NCBI RefSeq assembly: GCF_005519465.1
Contig: NZ_CP027858.1
Span: 310,001 to 374,000, forward strand
DNA length: 64,000 nt
Direction: 5' to 3'
DNA from: Streptomyces clavuligerus
Lineage (GTDB): Bacteria > Actinomycetota > Actinomycetes > Streptomycetales > Streptomycetaceae
In this document: positions 52,443 through 60,994 of the stretch, one piece after another
Position numbering within the stretch: position 1 is the stretch's first letter
How the letters are laid out: each line of letters begins with the position of its first letter
Notes under the pieces: model-generated
What the model was told of the DNA's origin: nothing
Database searches by the model: none
Seen by the model: the letters and a program-made list of their open reading frames with translations, nothing else
Made by a program: the position numbers and the translations under genes

Positions 52443-52634
52443 CCGCCGTCACCGCCCTCTCCCCCGCCCGTGGGTCTCTGGCTTCCTTGGGGTGCCGGTC
52501 ACCATCGTGGCGGAGGTCCCGCTCCGCGGGGGCGGGACGCGCCCGGGGGGCCCGCCGGGACCTGTGCCGGGACGCTCTTCAGGGACGCGTCCGCGGGTGT
52601 CGGGGCGCTCTTCGGGGGTGCCCCGGCGGGTGTG

Positions 52635-53303
52635 TCAGGCGACGGGTCGGCGGCGGTTCCCCTCGGGGGTGAACGTGAGGGTCCGCCGGAACGGTTCCTG
52701 CTCGCCGCACCGGAGGGCCATTAGCATCGGTTCCTCGTACCGGCACGGCCCGAGCCGGTCCCCGGGGGCGGTGCCGTTCCAGAAGTGGAACCAGACCATG
52801 GGCTCCTCGGGGTCCGGACCGGTGTATCCGACGGCTTTAGGGAAGCGGGGATTCGCGGGGCTGCCGCAGAGCAGGGAGGGTTCGCCGAACCGTTCCAGCG
52901 TCCGGGTCCAGGTGCGGTCCTCGGCGGCCCAGTGGCGGGCTTCCTCGCGCAGGGCCGCGAACGCGGGGCCGTCCAGGACGCGGTCGGGTGCGAGCCAGCC
53001 GCAGCGGCGGGCGAACTCGGCGTACACCGAGGCGGTGTCGTCGTCGTACCGGGTGCCCGGCCACAGGGTGCGGAAGACCCCGGAGATCCCGTACTCGGTC
53101 CACATGCCGCGCTCCTGCCAGACGCTCACCTGCTGTTCCCAGGTCTCCGGGCGGCGTTCGACGAACAGCAGGGTGTCCAGCAGGACCCGCAGCGGGTTCT
53201 CGCCCGCGAACATCCCGAGGTGGCGCAGGGCGAGGTTCAGCCGGTCGAGGGCGTGGGCGTGGATCTCGTCGGAGGCCGCGAGCTCCGGAGGAGGAGGGGT
53301 CAT
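52635..53303 (-). CDS. Conserved hypothetical protein
   Basis: 222 aa, predicted mainly helical with several Trp/Arg-rich helices (LDRLNLALRHLGMFAGENPLRV; WQERGMWTEYGISGVFRTLW; WLAPDRVLDGPAFAALREEARHW). C-terminal part contains FHFWNGTAPGDRLGP, CRYEE and RRTLTFTPEGN. No signal, no membrane helix, no motif assigned. ATG at 53303, weak ribosome site. Downstream neighbour is the lipid kinase (convergence not present: same strand, 192 bp gap). Confidence 0.6.
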   Translation of the reverse strand: MTPPPPELAASDEIHAHALDRLNLALRHLGMFAGENPLRVLLDTLLFVERRPETWEQQVSVWQERGMWTEYGISGVFRTLWPGTRYDDDTASVYAEFARRCGWLAPDRVLDGPAFAALREEARHWAAEDRTWTRTLERFGEPSLLCGSPANPRFPKAVGYTGPDPEEPMVWFHFWNGTAPGDRLGPCRYEEPMLMALRCGEQEPFRRTLTFTPEGNRRRPVA

Positions 53304-53606
53304 GCGTCCAGTCTTACCGATTCATGATCGTTTCCATGGGCCTTTTCCGCCGGGCCTCTTCACATCCCCCGGGCCTCTCCGGACTCCGGGCCCCGGCCTC
53401 TCCGGACTTCGGGCTGCGGACTACGGGGCTCGGCCTGTCCGGGCCACGGGCTCCGGGCCCGGAGCCGGGGTCTGGCTCCGGCTTCCTCTCCGCAGGGACC
53501 TTTCTCGGCCTGTCCATCTATTTTCAGCCGAATGAGATTTCAGATGTTCTCATCATCCGGATGCTGTGGGTATCTTGAAACTCGGGACAGGAGAAGGGGG
53601 GCGCAC
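53304..53606. other. Divergent gap with candidate TetR operator
   Basis: ATGAGA-N10-TCTCAT (53532-53553) is an exact inverted repeat 54 bp before the TetR-fusion gene. An internal direct repeat (CCTCTCCGGACTCCGGGC, then the same with T for C) lies at ~53364-53410. A TATCTT -10-like hexamer at 53571-53576. No gene. Confidence 0.45.
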
Positions 53607-54785
53607 ATGGTCAGGCTGACCCGGGCCCAGCAGCAGGAGCGCACCCGCGCGGCCGTACTGGCGGCGGCGCGGGAGGAGTTCACCGAACACGGATACGCCG
53701 AGGCGAAGATCGACCTGATCGCCGAGCGGGCCGAGCTGACGCGCGGCGCGGTGTACGCGAACTTCCCGAGCAAGCGCGCTCTCTATCTGGCGGTGCTCAT
53801 CGACACGGCCGAGCGGCAGGACACGGCCGGTGGGGCCGTGCTGCCACCGGCGTCCACGGCCGAGGCGCTGGGGGCGTTCGCCCGGAGCAGGCTGGAGGGG
53901 CTGCCGCTGGCGGGCGACGGCCCCACGGTCCGTCAGGGGCGGCTGCACTCGCCCGCCGGGGTGTTCGACGAGGCGCCGCTGCGCGGTGCGCTCGCGCAGG
54001 TCACCAGGTTGGAGGCGCTGTTGCTCGCCCTGGCGCTGGAGTCGGGCGCACCGGCGGCCCCCGCCGTCGGCGGTGTCCCCGGCACGGGCGGCGGCGCCGA
54101 TATCGACGGCGGCCCGGGCGCCGGGGCGGACGGGCCTCGGGTGCGGCGGGTACGGCTGGCCGAGCTGGTGCTGCGGATGGTCAGCGGACCGGGAGCCCCC
54201 CTCGACGCGGTGTTCGACGTCGGCGACCCCTTCGACGTGGCCCACGCCTGTGCCCATCTGGCCGGTCTCGACCTCGCCGATGCCTGGAATCCGGCCCATC
54301 TGCCGTATGTCACCCCGGCCAGGCTCTGCCGGGACCGGTGGCATCCGCCGGAGGAGTCGACGGATCTGCTCACCGGCCGTCGGGTCGGCTTCGGCGGGGA
54401 CGGCGTGATCGCGCTTCTCGGCACGGGCCGTCTCGGCGCCGCCGAGGAGGCCGTCCGCTCCGCCCTGCCGGACGACCGGGTCACCGTGGTCGTGGTGACG
54501 GACGACCCCGCCGAGGCCGGTCGGCTCGTCCGGCTCAGGGTCGGCGATGTCACCCGCTGTCTGCGGCGTGTGTTCCCGCCGGAGGCCCTGCCGCGCCTCC
54601 GGCTGATCCTCGACGACCGCGGCCTGTTCGCCCCGGCCCTCGGGCTTCCCGGCACCGACGACGGCACCGAGTACGCGGTACGCGTCCGACGGGGCACGGT
54701 CGTCGCCCGCGCGGGCGGGCGGGGTGCCGCGCACGCGGCGGCGACGGCCGCCGTCCCGGCGGTGTTCCCGGGAGCCAGGACATGA
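53607..54785 (+). CDS. TetR-family regulator with unusual long C-terminal fusion
   Basis: 392 aa; about twice the normal TetR length. N-terminal HTH (~10-60: TRAAVLAAAREEFTEHGYAE and RAELTRGAVYANFPSKRALY). The ligand-binding part, interrupted by a Gly-rich loop (~165-195), extends to ~270. The last ~125 residues (GDGVIALLGTGRLGAAEEAV; DDRVTVVVVTDDPAEAGRLV; LRLILDDRGLFAPALGLP; EYAVRVRRGTVVA) look like an alpha/beta domain reminiscent of thioredoxin-like folds, but no catalytic Cys pair. AGGAGAAGG ribosome site, ATG at 53607. Stop overlaps the next start (ATGA). Confidence 0.78.
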   Translation: MVRLTRAQQQERTRAAVLAAAREEFTEHGYAEAKIDLIAERAELTRGAVYANFPSKRALYLAVLIDTAERQDTAGGAVLPPASTAEALGAFARSRLEGLPLAGDGPTVRQGRLHSPAGVFDEAPLRGALAQVTRLEALLLALALESGAPAAPAVGGVPGTGGGADIDGGPGAGADGPRVRRVRLAELVLRMVSGPGAPLDAVFDVGDPFDVAHACAHLAGLDLADAWNPAHLPYVTPARLCRDRWHPPEESTDLLTGRRVGFGGDGVIALLGTGRLGAAEEAVRSALPDDRVTVVVVTDDPAEAGRLVRLRVGDVTRCLRRVFPPEALPRLRLILDDRGLFAPALGLPGTDDGTEYAVRVRRGTVVARAGGRGAAHAAATAAVPAVFPGART

Positions 54786-55414
54786 CCCGGGTCGGCTCCC
54801 CCCATCCGACCGGCGCCGAGCTGCTGGTGCTGCACACCCTGCGCTGTGCCGGCTGGTCGGAGCTGTCCCGGGTCGCGGAGGCGGCGGGGCTGACGGAGCC
54901 CGAGGCCGAGTCGGAGCTGATCGACCTCGCGGTGGCCGGACTGGCCGTACGGACGACGGACGGATTCGGCGGCTGGGGGCTGACAGCGGCGGGCCGGGCC
55001 GCCGCCGCCGAGCGGATCGCACAGGAGCTGGAACTCTCCGGCGCCCAGCGGACCGTGGCCGCGGCCTACGCCCGGTTCCTGGTGCTCAACCCCGAACTGC
55101 TCGACCTCTGCACGGCCTGGCAACTGCGCGTCGTCGACGGGGCCTCCCTCCCCAACGACCACCTGGACCCTGACTACGACGCCTTGGTGCTGCGGCGGTT
55201 CGCCGACCTGAACGCGCGCGCCGACGCCGTCCTGACGGAGCTGTCCTCGGCGCTGGCACGGTTCGGACGCTACCGGTTCCGGCTCACCGTCGCCCTCACC
55301 CGCGCGTGGGCCGGTGAGCGGGACCGGGTGACGGACTCCACCTCCTCGTACCACACCGTCTGGTTCCAGCTCCACGAGGATCTGCTGGCGACCCTGGGGC
55401 TCCCCCGTGAGTGA
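54782..55414 (+). CDS. Winged-helix protein coupled to the PPDK-like gene
   Basis: 210 aa. N-terminal ~75 residues are a MarR/ArsR-like winged helix (AELLVLHTLRCAGW; LSRVAEAAGLTEPEAESELIDL; GLTAAGRAAAAERI). The rest is helical with no recognised domain (VAAAYARFLVLNPELLDLC; ALVLRRFADLNARADAVL). Overlaps upstream TetR (4 nt) and downstream PPDK-like gene (8 nt), so the three are a coupled operon. Could read out the state of the TetR fusion or of the dikinase. Confidence 0.75.
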   Translation: MTRVGSPHPTGAELLVLHTLRCAGWSELSRVAEAAGLTEPEAESELIDLAVAGLAVRTTDGFGGWGLTAAGRAAAAERIAQELELSGAQRTVAAAYARFLVLNPELLDLCTAWQLRVVDGASLPNDHLDPDYDALVLRRFADLNARADAVLTELSSALARFGRYRFRLTVALTRAWAGERDRVTDSTSSYHTVWFQLHEDLLATLGLPRE

Positions 55415-57233
55415 GTCCTCGGCACCGCGGCGGCGGACGGCGGAGCACCCGGAGGGAGGGGCCGGGGCGGGGCGGTGGGTCCACCCGCTGTCGGCGGGGC
55501 TCGGGGCGCCGCCGGACGTCATCGGCGGCAAGGCCCACGGGCTCGTCCTGCTACACCGTCTGGGGCTGCCCGTACCTCCGGGGTTCGTCATCGGCACGGA
55601 CGCGTGCCGCGCCTTCCTCCGGGACGGACGGTTCCCGCCGGGGCTCGGCACCGAGCTGGCCACCGCCGTCGCCGGGCTCGAAGCCGCCACCGGCCGGGTG
55701 TTCGGCGGCCCGGAGAGACCGCTCGTGGTGTCCGTCCGCTCCGGTGGCGGAGTGTCCATGCCCGGCATGATGAGCACCGTCCTCAATGTCGGACTCACCG
55801 GGGCGGCGACCGCCGGGCTGGCCGCCGAGACGGCCGACCCGGAGTTCGCCCTCGACTCGCGGCTGCGCTTTCTGTCGGGGTTCGCCGCCGCTCTCGCCGG
55901 TCCCGGTGGGCGGGCCCTGACCGTGGCGGGCGCCGACCGGGAGATCCACGGTCTCCGGGAGGCCCGGGAGGCGGAGCGGACAGCGGGCACCGGGACGGCA
56001 GGAAAGACAGGGGAGACGCGGGAGATACAGGCGATACGGGAGGGCGCCACCCGGAGCACCAGCACCGGGCCGGGGCTGGGGCCGGTGGGCCTCGTCGCCG
56101 CGGCGCACCGGCTGGAGAGCGCCATCCGTGAGGGGATGGGCGCCCCTGTGCCGGACGACGCGCCCGGTCAGTTGGAGGCCGCGGTCGCGGCGGTGTTCTC
56201 CTCCTGGGGAACACCCCGCGCACGGACCTATCGCGAGCTGCACGGCATCCCGCACGGCTCCGGCACGGCCGTGACCGTGCAGGCGATGGTGTTCGGGAAC
56301 CGCGACGGCCGCAGCGGCAGCGGGGTGGCGTTCAGCCGGGACCCCAACACCGGCGAGGAGGTGCCCTTCGGCGAGGTCCTCTTCGGCGGGCAGGGGGAGG
56401 ACGTCGTCTCCGGCGGATGTCCGACCCGGCCGCTGCGCGAACTGGCGGACCGGGAGCCCACGGTGTGGGCGGGGCTGCTGGAGGCGCTGCGCCGGATCGA
56501 GGAGCACGAGCGGGACGCGTGCTACGTGGAGTTCACCTTCGAGGCGGGCGGGCTGTGGCTCCTTCAGACACGGCCCGGCCGGTTCACCGGAGCGGCGGCC
56601 GTGCGGGTCGCGGTCGACCTGGCCGAGGCCGGGAGGATCGGGCGGGACGAGGCCGTGCTGCGGGTGTCCCCGCACCAGCTCTCCCGGGTGCGGACCCCCA
56701 GGATCGTCGTGGACGGCGCGGAGCCCGTCCTCGTCCGGGGGCTGGGTGCCGCTCCGGGGGTCGCGACGGGACGGGTGGCGACCACCGCCGACCGGGCGGT
56801 CCGGATGGCCGCGTGGGGGCCGGTGATCCTGGTGCGCCCGGAGACCTCTCCGCTCGATCTGCACGGCCTGGCCGCCGCCGAGGGGGTCGTCACGGCGCGC
56901 GGCGGGCCGTCGGGCCACGCCGCCGTCGTCGCACGGTCGATGGGGAAGCCGGCCGTCGTGGGGGCCGCGGGGCTGACCGTCGATGTGGCCGCCGCCTGTG
57001 TCCGTGCCGGTGGGCACATCGTGCCCGAGGGCACCGTCATCGCCCTGGACGGTACCGGCGGGGAGGTCGTCGTCGGTGAGCCCCGGGTCGTCACCCCGGC
57101 GGCCGACGCCCGGCTGCACCGGCTGCTCGCCTGGGCGGACGGGTTCGCGGGCCGCCCGCCGGGCGGCGGACCGGCGGACGGGACCTGGGCCGGGCGCCTC
57201 GCCGCGGCCCAGGCGGTCCTGCGCCGCGGCTGA
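55407..57233 (+). CDS. PPDK-like protein lacking the PEP-binding barrel
   Basis: 608 aa versus ~870-900 for pyruvate, phosphate dikinase. N-terminal ATP-grasp nucleotide domain (GGKAHGLVLLHRLGLPVPPGFVI; VRSGGGVSMPGMMSTVLNVG; FSRDPNTGEE; FGEVLFGGQGEDVVSGG), then a swivelling phosphohistidine domain (PETSPLDLHG; TARGGPSGHAAVVARSMGKPAVVG) with His near residue 505. The C-terminal PEP/pyruvate TIM barrel is absent, the frame ending after the His domain. Thus it may only autophosphorylate the His, or hand the phosphate to another partner. The dikinase T-S-H is S-G-H here. Residues ~180-240 are low-complexity. Starts at GTG 55407 overlapping the winged-helix gene. Confidence 0.82.
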   Translation: MSESSAPRRRTAEHPEGGAGAGRWVHPLSAGLGAPPDVIGGKAHGLVLLHRLGLPVPPGFVIGTDACRAFLRDGRFPPGLGTELATAVAGLEAATGRVFGGPERPLVVSVRSGGGVSMPGMMSTVLNVGLTGAATAGLAAETADPEFALDSRLRFLSGFAAALAGPGGRALTVAGADREIHGLREAREAERTAGTGTAGKTGETREIQAIREGATRSTSTGPGLGPVGLVAAAHRLESAIREGMGAPVPDDAPGQLEAAVAAVFSSWGTPRARTYRELHGIPHGSGTAVTVQAMVFGNRDGRSGSGVAFSRDPNTGEEVPFGEVLFGGQGEDVVSGGCPTRPLRELADREPTVWAGLLEALRRIEEHERDACYVEFTFEAGGLWLLQTRPGRFTGAAAVRVAVDLAEAGRIGRDEAVLRVSPHQLSRVRTPRIVVDGAEPVLVRGLGAAPGVATGRVATTADRAVRMAAWGPVILVRPETSPLDLHGLAAAEGVVTARGGPSGHAAVVARSMGKPAVVGAAGLTVDVAAACVRAGGHIVPEGTVIALDGTGGEVVVGEPRVVTPAADARLHRLLAWADGFAGRPPGGGPADGTWAGRLAAAQAVLRRG

Positions 57234-57260
57234 GGGCCGCGTCGGCGGAAGGCCGCAGGG

Positions 57261-57302
57261 CCGAGGCTGCGGGGCCGAGGCTGCGGGGCCGAGGCTGCGG
57301 GG
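57261..57302. repeat. 14-bp direct repeat, three exact copies
   Basis: CCGAGGCTGCGGGG at 57261-57274, 57275-57288 and 57289-57302, in the 3' region of the PPDK-like gene. It lies in non-coding sequence; cause (slippage) or role unknown. Confidence 0.8.
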
Positions 57303-57431
57303 CACCGGGCCCCGCGACGCGGGCGGCGTCCACGGGGCCCGGTGCCCGGTGCCCGGTCGGTGCGTTGCCGGCGCTGCATCCCGCCGCGTGTCCCTTCCGC
57401 TGCCCGGGGCCGCGCCCGAGCCGGGTCCGCC

Positions 57432-57460
57432 GACCCGGGCTCGGGGCCCGGGCCCGGGTC
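57432..57460 (-). terminator. Hairpin overlapping the LPMO stop
   Basis: GACCCGGGC (57432-57440), 11-nt loop, GCCCGGGTC (57452-57460). Overlaps the stop codon of the LPMO gene. Modest strength, no T-run. Confidence 0.45.
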
Positions 57461-57974
57461 AGCGGATGTTCAGATCGACACAGACGTAGAAGGCGTTGGG
57501 CGTGTCGGCGATGTTCCACACCGCGAGCAGTTTCTGCCGTCCGCTCACGCTGCCGAAGTTGACCGAGTGGGAGACGGTGGTGCCGGGGCGGGCCCCGCCG
57601 TCGTTGAACTCGGCGACCTTCTGCCCGCCCGCGTAGTACTGCCAGGTGCTGGTCGCGTGCGGTGCGGTCAGCCGCCAGTTGAAGGAGGTCGTACGGCCGA
57701 CGGTGGTGACCGCCCAGCCCTTGCTGTCGTCGTTCAGTTCCGCGAAGGCGGCGTTGCCGCCGCTGCAACTCCGGAGCCCCTTCGGGCCTTCCACGCTCTG
57801 CGGTTCGTACTTGATGGCTCCGCAGGGGATCGATCGGGCCGCGCACTGGGCCTGACGGCTCGGCGGCGAGGAGATGTAGCCGTGCGCGTTGGCCGTCCCG
57901 GCCGGCAGACAGACGGCGAGGAGCGGGGCGATTGCCGCGCCGATGGCGACGGCCAGCTTCTTCTTGCTCTGCAT
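57459..57974 (-). CDS. AA10 lytic polysaccharide monooxygenase (chitin-active type)
   Basis: 171 aa. Signal peptide ends ...TANA at residue 30, exposing His31 as mature N-terminus (HGYISSPPSR), the first copper-brace ligand; the second is His106 (RLTAPHATST). Tyr/Trp-rich end (WQYYAGG; AVWNIADTPNAFYVCVDLNIR). Cys positions fit the two disulfides of AA10 proteins. Secreted, oxidatively cleaves crystalline chitin or cellulose; small single-domain AA10 of Streptomyces, such as CHB1, bind chitin. AAGGAG precedes the ATG at 57974. A DasR-like operator upstream links it to N-acetylglucosamine metabolism. Confidence 0.93.
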   Translation of the reverse strand: MQSKKKLAVAIGAAIAPLLAVCLPAGTANAHGYISSPPSRQAQCAARSIPCGAIKYEPQSVEGPKGLRSCSGGNAAFAELNDDSKGWAVTTVGRTTSFNWRLTAPHATSTWQYYAGGQKVAEFNDGGARPGTTVSHSVNFGSVSGRQKLLAVWNIADTPNAFYVCVDLNIR

Positions 57975-58088
57975 GTCAGCTCCTTGAACGAGGGGGAGGA
58001 GCACACAGGGCGGAACGGCGCGCCGGGGCGGCGGCAGGCGTGGGGCACCGGCCGTCGGGGGATTCCCGGAAGCATCGTTCGACCCACT

Positions 58089-58100
58089 TGGTCTGGACCA
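58089..58100. promoter_or_regulatory. DasR-like operator (dre) upstream of the LPMO gene
   Basis: TGGTCTGGACCA differs at one base from the core TGGTCTAGACCA of the DasR responsive element. It lies 115 bp upstream of the LPMO start. DasR is the GntR-type repressor of chitin/GlcNAc genes in Streptomyces. Confidence 0.65.
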
Positions 58101-58172
58101 TAGCCGTTGACGGCGCACAGTCAAGAGGGCGCGTTCATCCGGGATGTGCGGTCCCCACAACAGGAACCCTGA

Positions 58173-58222
58173 TTGAGCAGTCGCTCAACACCGCAGTAAG
58201 GTGTTCTTGAGCGACTGCTCAA
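58173..58222. promoter_or_regulatory. Long inverted repeat, probable TetR operator
   Basis: TTGAGCAGTCGCTCAA (58173-58188) and its exact reverse complement TTGAGCGACTGCTCAA (58207-58222). Each half is itself an inverted repeat TTGAGC-N4-GCTCAA; an inner CACC/GGTG pair lies between. It sits 25 bp before the start of the operon that ends with a TetR gene (59622). Two dimers could bind; the palindrome could also fold in RNA. Confidence 0.7.
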
Positions 58223-58246
58223 AACTGTTGCCGTGGGGGGATTTCC

Positions 58247-58948
58247 ATGGGCCTTTACGTCGAGACGTTCATCCGGGCGGAGCTGGAGGAGGTGTGGGCG
58301 CTGAGCCAGCGGCCGGAGCGGCACCGGCGCTGGGACCTGCGGTTCACGGACATCACCGCCCTGCCGACGGCACCCGGTGACCCGCAGCGGTTCCGGTACG
58401 CGACGCGGGTGCTGCCGTTCGTCCAGGTGTCCGGCACGGGTGTCTCGGCCGGGGAGAAGCACCGTCCGGACGGGACCCGGACCTCGGCCCTGCGGTTCCG
58501 TTCCACGCATCCGCTCTCGCTGCTCGCCGAGGGCAGCGGCTACTGGCGCTATGTCCCGGCGCGCGCCGGGGTCCGGTTCCTCACCGGCTACGACTACGCC
58601 CCGCGCTGGGGCCGGTTCGGCCGGATCGCGGACCGGGCGGTCTTCCGTCCGCTGATGGGGTGGGCGACGGCGTGGTCCTTCGACCGGTTGCGGCTGTGGC
58701 TGGAACGCGGGGTGACGCCCGAGCGCGCGTTCGTCCACGCGGCCGCCGAGACGGTGCTGCGGGTGGCATGCGTCGCCGGGGCCGCCGCGGTGTCGCCGGT
58801 CGCCGCCCTGGCCGCGGCGGTGCCCGCTGTTCTCGTGCCGCCGTCGCCGCTCACCCCCGCGGCCCGCCGCTGCCGCCGCGCCCCGGCGACGGCGGTGCGC
58901 GCGCCGCGTGTCCTGCACACCCTTCCCCTCGTCGAGGAGCCCCGATGA
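58247..58948 (+). CDS. SRPBCC (START-like) domain protein
   Basis: 233 aa. N-terminal ~150 residues are a polyketide-cyclase/START-like hydrophobic pocket fold (VETFIRAELEEVWALSQRPERHRRWDLRF; a TRVLPFVQVSGTG strand region). C-terminal ~60 residues hold a hydrophobic Ala/Val-rich helix pair and basic tail. ATG at 58247, GGGGGG-rich ribosome site. First gene in a coupled operon (stop overlaps the DUF4166 start). Lipid or hydrophobic ligand binding is inferred. Confidence 0.78.
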   Translation: MGLYVETFIRAELEEVWALSQRPERHRRWDLRFTDITALPTAPGDPQRFRYATRVLPFVQVSGTGVSAGEKHRPDGTRTSALRFRSTHPLSLLAEGSGYWRYVPARAGVRFLTGYDYAPRWGRFGRIADRAVFRPLMGWATAWSFDRLRLWLERGVTPERAFVHAAAETVLRVACVAGAAAVSPVAALAAAVPAVLVPPSPLTPAARRCRRAPATAVRAPRVLHTLPLVEEPR

Positions 58949-59625
58949 GCTCGATCTTCCGTACCGTCATGGGTCCCGAGTTCGACCGCCTCCACCCCTG
59001 TCTGCAACGGCGGTTCTCCGTCGGGCTCGACAGCGGCGAGGCGTGCACCGGGCGGGGGGTGATGGAACGCGTCTGGCACGGCGGCGCCTTCGTCAAACCG
59101 TTCCTCTCGGTCGGCGGAGTCCGCAACATCCTCGTACCGCGCGAGGGCCGGAATGTTCCGTTCGTCATCGAGAACGTCCCGTACCGGGACAGCCACGGCC
59201 GCGAGACCGTGAGCTTCGTCCGCACCTTCCACCTCCCCGGCCGCTCCCGCCGCTTCGACGCGCAGATGGTGCTCAGCCCGCGGGGCGATCGCGTCCTGGA
59301 CTACCTCGGCACCCATCAGCACCTCGCGTCCGACCTCCATCTGTCCACGGACGGCCGGGGCGGGCTCGTCATACGCTCCGGGACCCACCGTTTCCGCGAA
59401 GGCCCCGTCGATGTCCGGGTCCCGGATCTGATCGGCGGCGACGCCGTGGTGCACGAGACCTTCGACGAGCGGTCGGGACGTTTCTCGATCTCGGTACGGG
59501 TCACCAACCGCCGCTTCGGGCCGCTGTTCGGCTACCACGGGTCGTTCACCGCGGAGTACCGCGATGTCCGCCGCTGCGGCGTCCGCCCCGGGCTGCGCCC
59601 CGTCCGCGAGGAGGCCCGCGCATGA
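58945..59625 (+). CDS. DUF4166 domain protein
   Basis: 226 aa. Matches the DUF4166 pattern: SSIFRTVMGPEFDRLHP start, RRFSVGLDSGEACTGRGVMERVWHGG, FRTFHLPGRSRRFDAQMV, and a C-terminal YHGSFTAEY. No signal or membrane segment. Function unknown; often next to SRPBCC or saccharopine-dehydrogenase-like genes. Its ATG overlaps the previous stop, and its stop overlaps the TetR start. Confidence 0.85.
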   Translation: MSSIFRTVMGPEFDRLHPCLQRRFSVGLDSGEACTGRGVMERVWHGGAFVKPFLSVGGVRNILVPREGRNVPFVIENVPYRDSHGRETVSFVRTFHLPGRSRRFDAQMVLSPRGDRVLDYLGTHQHLASDLHLSTDGRGGLVIRSGTHRFREGPVDVRVPDLIGGDAVVHETFDERSGRFSISVRVTNRRFGPLFGYHGSFTAEYRDVRRCGVRPGLRPVREEARA

Positions 59626-60347
59626 CCCCGCCGGAGCGGAAGGCACCTGCCACCGGGCGCGACAGCGCGAGCGGCGCGGGCAGTACGGGCGGCGGGGGCG
59701 GCGGGGCCGACAAGGGCCGCGGCACCAGGGAGAAACTCATCGAGGGAGCCCTGCGGACGCTGGTGCGGCAGGGCATCGCCAAGACCTCCGCCCGGAGCAT
59801 CGCCGCCGAGGCGGGCGTCAACCAGGCCCTGGTCTTCTACCACTTCGGTACGGTCGACGAACTCCTCGTCGCCGCCTGCCGGCACGCCACCGAGGAGCGC
59901 GTCGCGCTCCACCGCGACCGTCTCGACCGTGTCACCACACTCGCCGAACTCCTGTCCTTCGGGCGGGAGATGCACGCGCGGGAGAGCGCCGACGGCCAGG
60001 TCACCGTTCTCGCCCAGCTTCTGGCGGGGGCCCAGACCCACCCCGCGCTCGGGCCCGCCACCGCGGCGGGGCTCGATCTGTGGATCGCCGAGATCGAGAA
60101 GGTGCTCACCCGGGTCCTGGCGAGCGGGCCGCTCCGCGAGTACACCGACCCGGCCGGTCTCGCCCGCGCCGTGAGCGCCGCGTTCATCGGCATCGAGCTG
60201 TACGAGGGAGTCGACCCCGAGGGCGCGCACGGTGCTCTCGCCGCGCTGGAACAGCTCGCCCGGCTCGCCGCGGCGATCGACACACTCGGCCCGATCGCCC
60301 AGCGCGCCGTCCGTCTCCACCTCGCGCGCACCGGCCGGCGGCCGTGA
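59622..60347 (+). CDS. TetR regulator of the SRPBCC/DUF4166 operon
   Basis: 241 aa. Disordered Gly/Ser-rich N-terminus (~35 residues), then HTH (EKLIEGALRTLVRQGIAKTS; RSIAAEAGVNQALVFYHFGTVDELL). Ligand domain helical. ATGA overlap with DUF4166. The inverted repeat at 58173-58222 before the operon is the probable target; autorepression is likely. Confidence 0.88.
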   Translation: MTPPERKAPATGRDSASGAGSTGGGGGGADKGRGTREKLIEGALRTLVRQGIAKTSARSIAAEAGVNQALVFYHFGTVDELLVAACRHATEERVALHRDRLDRVTTLAELLSFGREMHARESADGQVTVLAQLLAGAQTHPALGPATAAGLDLWIAEIEKVLTRVLASGPLREYTDPAGLARAVSAAFIGIELYEGVDPEGAHGALAALEQLARLAAAIDTLGPIAQRAVRLHLARTGRRP

Positions 60348-60994
60348 CCGTGTCCCGGTCCGGCTCGGCAGGGGCGCCGCCGCCCGGGGCAGTGCGCCGT
60401 GCGGCGCGTCCGGCGGGGAGACAGGTCCGGGGCGAGCGCGCCGCCGGTGGCCCCGCCGGAAAGTGCCGGGCGCTGGGGCGGCGCACCGGGATCGGAGCCA
60501 CCGGCCACAGCCGGGGCCGAGCCGTTCGGGGCCGAGCCGGGCCTAGCCGGGTCGGGTCGGGTCGGCAGCGACGGCGGCCGGGCAGCGGCGGCGACGGCCG
60601 GGAGCGGCGCGTCCTCGTCCGCACGCCACCGGGTCTCCTCGGCCCGGTGGCGCGACAGCGGCGGTGCCCGCGGCCGTACACCCGTCCAGGGGGCGTAACC
60701 CCTCCGGTGCCGGTACCCCGGAGCCGTTCACTGAGCCGTCCGTGAGCTGCCTGCGGAGCCGTCCGCCGGCGAGGGGCCTCCGGTGGGGCCTCCGGGCGGC
60801 CCGGTGCGCTCCGGGTGCCCGGTGGGGAACCGGGTGGGCCCGTGTCGTCGCTCCGCACGCGTCCGGGCTTTCGACGGACGTACAGCCGTACCGGGCACCC
60901 GTGCGCCTCGCCCGCCCTCAGCCGGGCAGCCGTCAAACGCCCGGTCGGACGCCCGGCCGGCTGTCCGGACCGGCCCGACACCCCACGCCGTGGA
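60348..60994. other. Gene-free GC-rich gap
   Basis: Convergent between the TetR and SoxR genes. Contains low-complexity tracts such as repeated GGGTCGG (60550s). All open frames here are Arg/Pro/Gly-rich without ribosome sites or motifs. Nothing supported. Confidence 0.5.
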
